Below, one piece after another: positions 35,048 through 42,673 of a stretch of DNA of 64,000 nt; position 1 is the first letter of the stretch, and each line of letters starts with the position of its first letter. Both the position numbers and the translations under genes were made by a program. Origin of the DNA: CAXBCP01 sp963974055 (GTDB lineage: Bacteria; Pseudomonadota; Alphaproteobacteria; MPNO01; UBA830); contig CAXBCP010000007.1 of assembly GCA_963974055.1 (NCBI GenBank), forward strand, positions 1-64,000, read 5' to 3'. The notes beneath the pieces were generated by a model that saw nothing but the letters and a program-made list of their open reading frames with translations, had not been told where the DNA came from and ran no database searches.

Positions 35048-35872
35048 TCAGATACCGAGCCGCTGCAGTTCGGCGTAGATCGGCCCCAGGTTTTCCGGGC
35101 CGCCGGTCTGGGCAACGCTGCCTGCAATGACGCCGCCTTTCAGGAAACAGATACGGTCGGCCCAGGCCGCGTGTTCCGGGCTGTGGGTGACCAGCAGGAC
35201 GCTTGTCTGTTCCTCGCGCACGGTGTCGCGCAGGGTCTGCAGGATGGACCGGCCAATGGCCGGGTTGACGTTGCCGGTCGGCTCGTCGGCCAGCAAAAGG
35301 GCGGGGCGGTGCACCAGGGCGCGGGCAATGGAAACAAGCTGCATCTCTCCGCCGGACAACTGGTGGGGGAGGTGGCCGCTGCGTTCCTCGAGACCGACGC
35401 GTTTAAGCAGGTCGTTTACCCGCGCGTCGCGTCCTGCCCGGTCGGCGCCGGAAATCTGCTGCGGCAGCGCAATATTTTCGCGCACCGTCAGGGTCGGGAT
35501 CAGGTTGAAGAACTGGAAGACGATCCCGATATCGCGGCGGCGCAGCAGCGTGCGCGCCCGTTCGGACTCGTATGCGACCGGCGCCCCGGCAAGCGTCACA
35601 TCGCCGCCGTCCGGGGTGTCGATCGCGGCGATGCAGTTCAGAAGCGTGGTCTTCCCCGAACCGCTCGGTCCCATGATGGCGACAAGTTCGCCGGGCTCTA
35701 CCGTCAGCGACAGGCCCTGCAGCACGGGAATTTCTTCCTTGCCCAGCCGGTATGATTTCTCCAGGCCGGATACAGCCAGCGCCGGCGGCGTCTCGGCGTC
35801 GCGGCTGCCCGGGGTATCGGGGTTGTGGGACGGGCCGGGAACGGGCCCCTGTGCGGCTGGCGTCTCTGTCAT
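35048..35872 (-). CDS. ABC transporter ATPase, LolD/MacB type
   Basis: An ATPase of 274 residues with Walker A GPSGSGKTT, Q-loop in GIVFQFFNLIPTLTVREN, Walker B LLLADEPTGNV and the H-loop THSPEHAAWAD. The signature reads LSGGEMQLVSIARAL, with Met where the family usually has Gln. A Pro/Ala-rich stretch of about 30 residues precedes the domain. The start at 35872 overlaps the MaoC stop by 4 bp. It is the energy subunit for the two-FtsX permease encoded next. Confidence 0.9.
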   Translation of the reverse strand: MTETPAAQGPVPGPSHNPDTPGSRDAETPPALAVSGLEKSYRLGKEEIPVLQGLSLTVEPGELVAIMGPSGSGKTTLLNCIAAIDTPDGGDVTLAGAPVAYESERARTLLRRRDIGIVFQFFNLIPTLTVRENIALPQQISGADRAGRDARVNDLLKRVGLEERSGHLPHQLSGGEMQLVSIARALVHRPALLLADEPTGNVNPAIGRSILQTLRDTVREEQTSVLLVTHSPEHAAWADRICFLKGGVIAGSVAQTGGPENLGPIYAELQRLGI

Positions 35873-36315
35873 GGATTCCGTTTTGCGATAAGGACATTGT
35901 CGATATAGGTCAGAACCGTCTCGTTGTCCTGATTCTCCAGCGTGGTGCGCACCCGCACGATTCCCCGGTCCGGCTTCGATCGGGAAGGCCGTTTTTCAAG
36001 TACGTCGAGCCGCACACTGATCCGGTCGCCGGGCCGGACGGGTTTCAGGTAGCGCAATTCGTCATATCCGAGAGATGCCATTACGCCAGGCGGTATACCT
36101 TTGCCATGAAGCAGTATCTGTTTGATGGCCATGGTGTATTCGCCGGAGGCGATCAGCCCGCCATGGATGGATTTTTCCGCGGCCGCGCGGTTGATATGGA
36201 AGGGGAAAGGGTCCCATTTCCGGGCAAACGCGACCATCTCGCCTTCGTCCACGAGATACGCGCCGATGACATCGGTACTGCCTGCGGTCATGTCTTCGAA
36301 CCAGCCGTATACCAT
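35869..36315 (-). CDS. MaoC/hot-dog fold dehydratase-like protein
   Basis: A hot-dog fold protein of 148 residues with MaoC features: YGWFEDMTAGSTDVIGAYLVDEGEMVAFARKWDPFPFHIN and the loop SIHGGLIASGEYTMAIKQ, where the Asp and His of DPFPFHI/IHGGLIASG form the likely hydratase site. Members hydrate enoyl-CoAs or bind thioesters. The start at 36315 is chosen because the conserved domain begins there; frames extending to 36348 or 36372 exist and no strong ribosome site distinguishes them. It overlaps the ABC ATPase gene by 4 bp, an odd partnership. Confidence 0.75.
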   Translation of the reverse strand: MVYGWFEDMTAGSTDVIGAYLVDEGEMVAFARKWDPFPFHINRAAAEKSIHGGLIASGEYTMAIKQILLHGKGIPPGVMASLGYDELRYLKPVRPGDRISVRLDVLEKRPSRSKPDRGIVRVRTTLENQDNETVLTYIDNVLIAKRNP

Positions 36316-36416
36316 AATCGTCTCGCAAATTTCAGACCGCCGGACCATCGCCGGGGTGCGCTTCGAATGCAAGCAATTGCCACCGGGCAGGCATATCGGG
36401 TTTATACTGCATTGCG

Positions 36417-37118
36417 ATGAACCTGACCCCGATCCCCACTGACGAACTGCCGCGGGCGTTGGCCCGGATGGATTCGTTTCTCGATTCCGCCGGTCCGGCA
36501 GCGGCTGCGCTCGGGCTGATTGCCGACACGTTCGCCGCCGTCAATATGCCCTGCGATACCCCGGCCGACCGCCGGGCGGCGATCGCGCTCGCGGTCCGGT
36601 TCGGGATTCCCGTGCGCGATGAAGATCCGGCCATGGCGTTCAGCTGGGACGGAACGGTCATCCGGACACGGAGCGAAGCCAGTGTTGTCATCCATGAAAT
36701 CGCCCACTGGCAGATTGCCCCGCCGGCCCGGCGGGCGCTTCCGGATTTCGGGCTCGGGGCCGGGCCCGAAACCGGCCGCACCGCAGAGGCAGACGCGGCG
36801 CGCTGTGTCACCGACGCCGAAAAGGAGCGCGAAGAGCTGCTGGCGTCATTGCTCGGCATTTTGTGGGAGGCCGCTCTCGGCCTGCCCGCCATCCATGCCT
36901 TTGTCGAACAGAACTGGCTGGAGGCCTGGGACCGCCGCGCCGCGGCCGACCAGTTCCGCAACACCGTGGACGCGCTCATCCGGCGCGGCCTGATCGGTCC
37001 GGACGGCATGCCCTATGTCGGCAATGCCGCAACGGCCGCTATTTCGAGCAGGAATTCCGGCCAGGCCAGCGCCGATACTTCGACGATCGCGGAGGCCGGG
37101 CCATCCTTGGGAAAGTAG
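36417..37118 (+). CDS. EpmC-like (elongation factor P hydroxylase-like) protein
   Basis: A 233-residue protein. Its key segment, VVIHEIAHWQIAPPARRALPDFG (His93, Glu94, His97), strongly resembles the EpmC motif HEISHW-IA--ARR--VDFG recalled from the enterobacterial EF-P hydroxylase. It also fits a metal-binding HExxH. The N-terminal 90 residues are divergent. The last ~35 residues are low-complexity (Ser/Ala/Thr-rich) and lie antisense to the end of the RidA gene, a 106-bp convergent overlap, so the true functional end may be near residue 200. The function is inferred from one motif region only. Confidence 0.55.
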   Translation: MNLTPIPTDELPRALARMDSFLDSAGPAAAALGLIADTFAAVNMPCDTPADRRAAIALAVRFGIPVRDEDPAMAFSWDGTVIRTRSEASVVIHEIAHWQIAPPARRALPDFGLGAGPETGRTAEADAARCVTDAEKEREELLASLLGILWEAALGLPAIHAFVEQNWLEAWDRRAAADQFRNTVDALIRRGLIGPDGMPYVGNAATAAISSRNSGQASADTSTIAEAGPSLGK

Positions 37119-37417
37119 CTTTCCCGGATATCGGAAATGGAATTGAACGCTTCTATATCGCGGACATACACCGTCACCTGGGCGATGTCGGCCATGGTGC
37201 CGCCATTGGCCTCGACAATGGCGCGGATGTTTTCAAGCACCTGTGTCGCCTGGGCGCGGATATCGCCCGCGCCGACCAGCCTGCCATCCGCATCCAGCGC
37301 GACCTGGCCCGCGATAAAGAGTAACGGTCCGCTTTCGGTGCGGATGCTGTTGGAATAATGGGGCTTCATCGGCGGTGCGACGGAGGCCGGGGTGGTGCCG
37401 ACGGATTTGGTGCTCAT
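37013..37417 (-). CDS. RidA family protein (enamine/imine deaminase-like)
   Basis: A small trimeric protein of 134 residues of the YjgF/YER057c/UK114 family that hydrolyses reactive enamine/imine intermediates. Family landmarks are KPHYSNSIRTESGPLLFIAGQVALDADGRLV, AQATQVLENIRAIVEANG, VTVYVRD and the C-terminal LEIAAVAALP. The active-site Arg typical of RidA (in the R-P-A motif near the end) is not present in PKDGPASAIVEV, so it belongs to a Rid subgroup other than canonical RidA. It faces away from the TRAP binding-protein gene. Confidence 0.85.
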   Translation of the reverse strand: MSTKSVGTTPASVAPPMKPHYSNSIRTESGPLLFIAGQVALDADGRLVGAGDIRAQATQVLENIRAIVEANGGTMADIAQVTVYVRDIEAFNSISDIRESYFPKDGPASAIVEVSALAWPEFLLEIAAVAALPT

Positions 37418-37480
37418 GCGCGGATTCCCTGAAAATTGAATATTCGGATCGATATAACGCGACCCGGCGGGTGCGAGCTA

Positions 37481-37510
37481 TTGACTTGGCGTAATTACGA
37501 TCAGCATACT
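37481..37510 (+). promoter_or_regulatory. Candidate sigma-70 promoter with embedded palindrome
   Basis: TTGACT (37481-37486) and CATACT (37505-37510) are separated by 18 bp. The spacer contains a perfect 10-bp palindrome CGTAATTACG (37490-37499), a plausible operator. The pair lies about 87 bp upstream of the TRAP binding-protein start in a locally AT-rich stretch. Confidence 0.45.
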
Positions 37511-37596
37511 GATGTTTAGATTGCTAACAATTATTGGCCTTCCGGCCACGGATCGTTAGAGTTCGAGGACGGATTTTAATTCAAAGGGAGAGAATT

Positions 37597-38610
37597 ATGG
37601 GACACCTGAAACCTGTCGGAAAAATTATGGGCGCGCTCGCCGCGCTCGCTATTACCGGTTTCGCCGGCAACGCCATGGCGCAGACCAAGGTGAAGATCGG
37701 TTACGCAACGCTCAACGATCCGCAGCAGGCGGTCGGCATGGAACTCGCCAAGCGTCTTGCGGCAAATCCGGCAATGAAATTCACCGGACAGAACTTCCCC
37801 GCCGGTCAGATCGGGTCTATCCCGCGCATGATCGAGGGGCTGCAGTTCGGTACGCTTGAAATGATGATCACGCCGCCGGGCTTCCTGGTCGGTATCAACC
37901 AGAATTTCCAGGTTCCCGATGCCCCCGGCCTGTTCGACAACCCGATGCATGCCCACAAGGCGCTGAACGACCCTGAATTCTTCTCGAAATATTCGCAGCT
38001 TGCAGCGAATAAGGGCATCAAGATGATGTCGCTTTATGTCTATGGGCCGACTTCCTGGGCGAGCAAAAAGCCGATCCGTACCCTGGCAGACTTCAAAGGC
38101 GTCAAGGTCCGGGTCCTCGCCACCAAGATGGAAAGCGCGATGGTGCGCAAGTTCGGCGCGGCCGGTGTGCCGATGCCGTATACCGAAGTGCTGCCCGCAT
38201 TGCAGCGCGGTACGATCGACGCGTGCCGGAGTGCGATCATCGTGATGGGCGGATCGAAGTTCTTTACCGTCACCAAGTTCATCACGGTCATTGAAAGCGG
38301 CATGATCCCGAGTGCGGTTCTCGTCAGCGATGTCTGGCTCAAGAAGCTGTCGCCCGAGCGTCGCAAGTTCGTTGAGACCACGGTCGCGGGGATGAGCGAC
38401 TGGGCGACGGAGACGGCCATCGAGTACGGCAAGAAAGCCGAAACGCTCTGGAAAGAAAACGGGGCCGAGGTTATCCGGCTGAGCGCAGCGGACCAGAAAA
38501 CCTTCATGGATACGGTCCGTCCGCTGGGCGACGAGTTCCTCGGCGGGAACCCGGTGACCAAGGATATGTACAATCTGCTCAAGAAGGCTGTGGAACGCGC
38601 ACGTATGTAG
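37597..38610 (+). CDS. TRAP transporter solute-binding protein, DctP family
   Basis: A periplasmic binding protein of 337 residues. The signal peptide (LAALAITGFAGNAMAQ) ends at AMA/Q. DctP landmarks are the early GYATLNDPQQAVGMELAKRLA, GQIGSIPRMIEGLQFGTLEMM, and the substrate-Arg region TLADFKGVKVRVLATKMESAMV. The ATG at 37597 has AAGGGAGA at the right distance. No DctQ or DctM gene follows; a strong terminator ends the unit, so this is an orphan that must work with a permease encoded elsewhere. Confidence 0.92.
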   Translation: MGHLKPVGKIMGALAALAITGFAGNAMAQTKVKIGYATLNDPQQAVGMELAKRLAANPAMKFTGQNFPAGQIGSIPRMIEGLQFGTLEMMITPPGFLVGINQNFQVPDAPGLFDNPMHAHKALNDPEFFSKYSQLAANKGIKMMSLYVYGPTSWASKKPIRTLADFKGVKVRVLATKMESAMVRKFGAAGVPMPYTEVLPALQRGTIDACRSAIIVMGGSKFFTVTKFITVIESGMIPSAVLVSDVWLKKLSPERRKFVETTVAGMSDWATETAIEYGKKAETLWKENGAEVIRLSAADQKTFMDTVRPLGDEFLGGNPVTKDMYNLLKKAVERARM

Positions 38611-38636
38611 CCGTTTGCGTTCTCGTAAATCAGGAA

Positions 38637-38662
38637 GGGGTGGCTTCGGCCGCCCCTTTTTT
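38637..38662 (+). terminator. Intrinsic terminator after the TRAP binding-protein gene
   Basis: An 8-bp stem (GGGGTGGC / GCCGCCCC, one G-T wobble) closes a TTCG tetraloop and is followed by six T (38657-38662). This is a classical Rho-independent terminator located 27 bp after the stop codon. Confidence 0.85.
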
Positions 38663-38675
38663 ATGTAGGATTGTT

Positions 38676-39170
38676 CTAACCGGCCGGCCGTTTTCGGGCC
38701 GGTGCGCGGCTGAACTCGTTATTGGCCTCGACCAGTTCGGTCATGAGCTCCATCAACCGGTCGCATTTTTCGGCGGAAAGCGGCGCCATCAGCCTGGCCT
38801 GGGCGCCGAGAGACGCATGTTCCATATCGCGCGCGATGCGTTCGCCCTCTTTGGTCAGTAAGGCAATCCGCATCCGCTTGTCCTGCGTGCCGGCCTCGCG
38901 TCGGACAAGGCCACGCTGGGCCAGCCGTGTCAGGACGTCTGCGACGCTGGTGCGGTCGATGGCGGCATCATGGGCGATCGTGACCTGGTCCGCGCCCGGG
39001 TGATTCAACAGCGCCGTCATCACCGCGTACTGCACCGGCGTGATACCGTACTCCGCGCATTCTTCGAGGAAAATGGCCACATGAATCTGGTGCAGGCGCC
39101 GGATCAGGTAGCCGGGACGTTCCCACAGGCTGGTGAGGGATCCGCCTCGTATCGTTTCAGTGTCTGTCAT
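38676..39170 (-). CDS. MarR family transcriptional regulator
   Basis: A winged-helix regulator of 164 residues: RPGYLIRRLHQIHVAIFLEEC as helix 1, the HTH at ADQVTIAHDAAIDRTSVADVLTRLAQRG, and the wing RREAGTQDKRMRIALLTKEG. It is clearly paralogous to the second MarR gene at 45919-46428 (shared RPG-LIRRLHQ-HVA-FLEECA and TPVQYAV). It diverges from the Rieske oxygenase gene; the shared 135-bp region has a GTATAC palindrome on each side. Control of the oxygenase/hydantoinase cluster is inferred from this arrangement. Confidence 0.88.
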   Translation of the reverse strand: MTDTETIRGGSLTSLWERPGYLIRRLHQIHVAIFLEECAEYGITPVQYAVMTALLNHPGADQVTIAHDAAIDRTSVADVLTRLAQRGLVRREAGTQDKRMRIALLTKEGERIARDMEHASLGAQARLMAPLSAEKCDRLMELMTELVEANNEFSRAPARKRPAG

Positions 39171-39198
39171 GGCGAAACCATATCGGCAGACCGATGCG

Positions 39199-39208
39199 CG
39201 GTATACCG
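39199..39208. promoter_or_regulatory. CGGTATACCG palindrome upstream of the MarR gene
   Basis: A perfect 10-bp palindrome lies 29 bp upstream of the MarR start (minus strand). The GTATAC core recurs upstream of the Rieske, hyuA and preA-like genes, so it is a candidate operator for autoregulation. Confidence 0.4.
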
Positions 39209-39225
39209 TCAATCACGCTTTCCGG

Positions 39226-39253
39226 TTGTGATCGGATATTAACGGGGTATACT
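39226..39253 (+). promoter_or_regulatory. Candidate promoter of the Rieske oxygenase gene with GTATAC core
   Basis: TTGTGA (39226-39231) and TATACT (39248-39253) have a 16-bp spacer. The -10 element is embedded in GGGGTATACT (39244-39253), similar to the palindromic sites upstream of hyuA and the preA-like gene. Confidence 0.45.
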
Positions 39254-39305
39254 GATTAAATTTCCCGCTTCAGGGAATGTCCGGGAATGCTCAGGGAGAA
39301 TGCCG

Positions 39306-40376
39306 ATGTTTGTCAAAAACGCCTGGTACGTTGCCGCCTGGTCCAAGGATGTCGGCAGAGAACTGCTCGGCCGGGTTCTTCTGAACGAATATGTCGTACT
39401 TTACCGGCGGGAGGACGGCACGCCCGTCGCCCTTGAAAATCGCTGTCCGCATCGCAACCTGCCCTTGTCCGAGGGCCGGCTTGTCGGTGATGAAATCGAA
39501 TGCGGGTATCATGGCCTGGTCTTCAACGGAGAAGGCATGTGCACTCACCTGCCGGGTTCGGAAGAGGTGCCGGACTGGGCCACCGTCGGCCGATATCCGG
39601 TGGCGGAACGTCACGGCTGGCTGTTCTACTGGCCGGGAGACCCTGAACTGGCCGACGAAGCGCTGATCCCGGATTACCCGAAACACAACCTGGACGAAGA
39701 CTGGGTCCGCGCGCAGGGGCAAACCTATGTGAAGGCGGGATACCGGCTGGTCCTGGATAATCTGCTTGATCTGTCTCACCTGACCTATGTCCATGGGTCC
39801 ACTACGGGCAACCGCGCCGTCGCCGAGGCGGCAAATCTGTCCATTGAAGTGGAGGGCGACACCGTACGCGTCACCCGGTGGATGGAAGATATCGAGCCTG
39901 CGCTGGCGTTCCGCGAATATGGCGGCTTTACCGACAATATCGACCGCTGGCAGATGAGCCAGTTCATCCCGCCCGCCTATATCAACATCAATAACGGCGC
40001 GGTCGATGCGGGTGTCGGCGCCGATGCCGAAACCCGCAACAACGACCAGGGCAAATGGGGCTTCGTGGTCTATCACGCGATGACGCCGGAGACCGAGACC
40101 ACGACCCATCAGTTCTGGACCGTCGCCGGGCATCACGACAAGGTGCCCGAACACATGCGCGGCCTGTTTGTCGACCAGATGAACGGCGTGCTCAAAGAGG
40201 ATCTCGATATCTACGAAGCGCAGCAGCGCGCTATCGATCTTGACCATGCTTCCGGCAGCCGCGATGCCAATCCGCGCGGTACCATTCCGGCGGATGAAGG
40301 ACTGCTTGCAATGCGCCGGGTCCTGCGCCGGCTCTACGGCGAAGAACAGAAGGCGGAAAGCGTCGCCGCAGAGTAG
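39306..40376 (+). CDS. Rieske [2Fe-2S] oxygenase, VanA-type terminal oxygenase
   Basis: A single-component-type oxygenase subunit of 356 residues. The Rieske ligands are Cys47/His49 (NRCPHRN) and Cys66/His69 (ECGYHG). The mononuclear iron motif is DLSHLTYVH (Asp155, His158, His163). The start MFVKNAWYVAAW at 39306 has an AGGGAGA 7 nt upstream; the ATG at 39300 is too close to it. VanA relatives O-demethylate vanillate, or N-demethylate or hydroxylate other compounds, using a VanB-type reductase, which is not encoded nearby. Genomic context points to an N-containing substrate (inference). Confidence 0.9.
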   Translation: MFVKNAWYVAAWSKDVGRELLGRVLLNEYVVLYRREDGTPVALENRCPHRNLPLSEGRLVGDEIECGYHGLVFNGEGMCTHLPGSEEVPDWATVGRYPVAERHGWLFYWPGDPELADEALIPDYPKHNLDEDWVRAQGQTYVKAGYRLVLDNLLDLSHLTYVHGSTTGNRAVAEAANLSIEVEGDTVRVTRWMEDIEPALAFREYGGFTDNIDRWQMSQFIPPAYININNGAVDAGVGADAETRNNDQGKWGFVVYHAMTPETETTTHQFWTVAGHHDKVPEHMRGLFVDQMNGVLKEDLDIYEAQQRAIDLDHASGSRDANPRGTIPADEGLLAMRRVLRRLYGEEQKAESVAAE

Positions 40377-40548
40377 ATTTCGTTCGTACGGGTATCCAGC
40401 GGCGCGCCGTCAGGGGGGCGGCTGCTTTTCCAAGGTCTCGCCTCTGTCATCTTCGGCCCTAGCCAAAGCGCATCATGGCGCCCACCAACGGAATCCCTAT
40501 ACTCGCACCCCACCACAACAACACCATTGACCGCCTCCCGAATAAAAG

Positions 40549-40568
40549 GGAGTATACTACGTATTATA
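40549..40568. promoter_or_regulatory. GTATAC-centred operator-like site upstream of hyuA
   Basis: GGAGTATACTACGTATTATA lies 26 bp upstream of the hyuA start. It shares AGTATACTAC-R-TATTA (16 positions, one difference) with the site at 44432-44452. It matches the palindrome GTAGTATACTAC in 11 of 12 bp. Part of it (TATACT) could instead be a -10 element, but the nearest TTGACC is 20 bp upstream, too far for a good promoter. Confidence 0.5.
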
Positions 40569-40593
40569 GCAAGCTGACGGGACGGGAAACCAC

Positions 40594-42669
40594 ATGACCA
40601 CTACCATTCAGTCACCGCCCTGGCGGGTGGGCGTCGATGTCGGCGGCACGTTTACCGATCTTGTCATTGCCGACAGCGAAGGCCGCACCGATGTGTTCAA
40701 GGTGCCGTCGGTGCCTGCCGATCCCGGCGAAGGCGTGATCTCGGCGCTGAAGACCGCCTGCGCGGCGCTCGACCAGCCGATGGCGCGGTTCCTCGGCGAC
40801 TGCCAGTTTTTCCTGCACGGTTCGACGGTTGCCACCAACACCCTGCTTGAAGGTAAAGGCGCGAAAGTCGGCCTCCTGACCACGAAGGGATTCCGCGACA
40901 GTCTCGAAGCCCGGCGCGGGTTACGAAAGGATCCCTGGGATCACCGCACGCCCTATCCGCCGGTCCTGGTGCCGCGTTATCTGCGCCAACCGGTAACCGG
41001 GCGCATCGCCGCCGACGGCTCCGAGGTCGAAGCGCTGAATCTGGACGACGTGCGCGCTGCCTGCAAAATCTTTGCGGATGACGGTGTCGAATCGATTGCC
41101 GTCAGCCTTCTCAACAGCTTCGTCAATTCCGCGCATGAAGACGCCGTCGCCGAAGTGCTGCGCGAAGAAAACATCTGCGAATGGATTTCGGTGTCGTCCG
41201 ACATCGTGCCGGTCATGGGCGAATACGAACGCACATCGACCACGGCGGTGAACGCCTATGTGATGCCGCGGGTCGCATCCTACCTGACGGCGCTGCAGCA
41301 GAAGCTGATCGATATGGGCCTCAAGACCAAGCTGCTGATGCTGCAAAGCAACGGCGGCGCCGCATCGCTCGACCAGCTGATCCGCCAGCCGGTGAACCTG
41401 CTGTTGTCCGGCCCGTCTGCCGGCGTCGGCGCGATGCAGCACCTGGCCGCCGGGATCGGCGAGAACAATCTGGTCAGCATGGAAATCGGCGGCACAAGCT
41501 GCGACGTGATGCTGATGCATGACGGCCGCGTCGCCATCACGGATTCGCTGTCGGTCAACGATTACGACCTCGTCACGCCGTCGGTCGATATCCACACCGT
41601 CGGTGCGGGCGGCGGCACGATCGCCGGCATAGACGCGGCAGGCCTGATGTATGCAGGGCCGGAAGGCGCGGGCGCGCGGCCCGGCCCGGCGGCCTATGGT
41701 CATGGCGGCACGCGGCCGACCGTCACCGATGCCCATCTGGTCCTCGGACGGATGCGGCCGGGGCCCTATGCCGGCGGGTCCGTTTCGCTCGATCTCGCGG
41801 CCGCCGAGACGGCAATCGATACCGAAATCGCCAACGATCTCGGCATATCGCGGACCGAGGCGGCGGCGGGACTGATCCGCATCGTCGAACAGAACCTGCT
41901 GCACGCGGTCGAACGCATCAGCATTCAGCGCGGCTACAACCCGGGCCGGTTCATGCTGATCGCCTGCGGCGGCGCCGGGCCGATGCACGGCGCCAGCGTC
42001 GGGCGCAAGCTCGGGGCGCGGGCAGTCTATATTCCGCGCCAGGCCGGCGCGTTCTGCGCCATCGGCATGCAGCATGCCGACGTGCGGCGGGATTTCGTGC
42101 ATGTCGTCATGCGCCAGCTCGACGACGACGTCGCGGCGCCGATCGCCGAAGGATATGCCCAGCTCGAATCCCAGGCGCTTGAAGCCCTGCAGGACGAAGG
42201 ATTCGCCGCGGCGGATACCACGTTCGGCTACGAGCTGGACCTCCACTACGAGGGCCAGCAATGGGATGTCCGCGTCGCGCTCGCGCCCGATGCGACGCCG
42301 GCCGAAATACGCTCCGCGTTCGAGGCAGAATACGACCGCCAGTTCGGGCATACCAATCCGGAAAGCCGGATCAACGTCGCGAAGCTCCGGGTTGTCGGTA
42401 TCGGCAAGCTGCCGCCGCTGGACGATCCGACATTCGACCCGGTCGACCGGCCGGTCGAGCCGATCGAAACCCGGCCGGTCTATGCGGAATCGGTGCGCGA
42501 GTTTCTGGATACGCCGGTGTATCGCGGCGCCGATCTGCATCACGGCCAGACCTTCGCCGGTCCTGCGATCATCGAAGAATCGACGACGACGATCCTGGTC
42601 GGTCCCGGCGATCTGGTTTCCATTGATGCGCTGAACAACTACATCATCAACTTCGAGACGGAGGACTGA
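40594..42669 (+). CDS. hyuA: Hydantoinase/oxoprolinase family protein, subunit A
   Basis: An ATP-binding subunit of 691 residues from the acetate/sugar-kinase-like fold. It has the phosphate-1 motif VGVDVGGTFTDLVI at the N-terminus, the HGSTVATNTLLEGKGAKVGLLTTKGF segment, the SGPSAGVGAM loop, MEIGGTSCDV and IACGGAGPMHG. The family includes ATP-dependent N-methylhydantoinase, 5-oxoprolinase and acetone/acetophenone carboxylase. It starts at 40594 and ends 4 bp before hyuB. With the PreA-like and Rieske genes nearby, a cyclic amide substrate is favoured over a ketone (inference). Confidence 0.9.
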   Translation: MTTTIQSPPWRVGVDVGGTFTDLVIADSEGRTDVFKVPSVPADPGEGVISALKTACAALDQPMARFLGDCQFFLHGSTVATNTLLEGKGAKVGLLTTKGFRDSLEARRGLRKDPWDHRTPYPPVLVPRYLRQPVTGRIAADGSEVEALNLDDVRAACKIFADDGVESIAVSLLNSFVNSAHEDAVAEVLREENICEWISVSSDIVPVMGEYERTSTTAVNAYVMPRVASYLTALQQKLIDMGLKTKLLMLQSNGGAASLDQLIRQPVNLLLSGPSAGVGAMQHLAAGIGENNLVSMEIGGTSCDVMLMHDGRVAITDSLSVNDYDLVTPSVDIHTVGAGGGTIAGIDAAGLMYAGPEGAGARPGPAAYGHGGTRPTVTDAHLVLGRMRPGPYAGGSVSLDLAAAETAIDTEIANDLGISRTEAAAGLIRIVEQNLLHAVERISIQRGYNPGRFMLIACGGAGPMHGASVGRKLGARAVYIPRQAGAFCAIGMQHADVRRDFVHVVMRQLDDDVAAPIAEGYAQLESQALEALQDEGFAAADTTFGYELDLHYEGQQWDVRVALAPDATPAEIRSAFEAEYDRQFGHTNPESRINVAKLRVVGIGKLPPLDDPTFDPVDRPVEPIETRPVYAESVREFLDTPVYRGADLHHGQTFAGPAIIEESTTTILVGPGDLVSIDALNNYIINFETED

Positions 42670-42673
42670 TCCG

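Noticed and set aside
32885..35755. A 956-codon open frame on the plus strand opposite the ABC permease and ATPase genes
   Set aside because: It is antisense to two genes with clear ABC motifs. Its product is full of Arg, Gln, Asp and His without any domain, typical of the complement of GC-rich coding DNA.
40527..40558. TTGACC and TATACT upstream of hyuA as a sigma-70 promoter
   Set aside because: The spacer is 20 bp, outside the useful range, so I did not call it a promoter.
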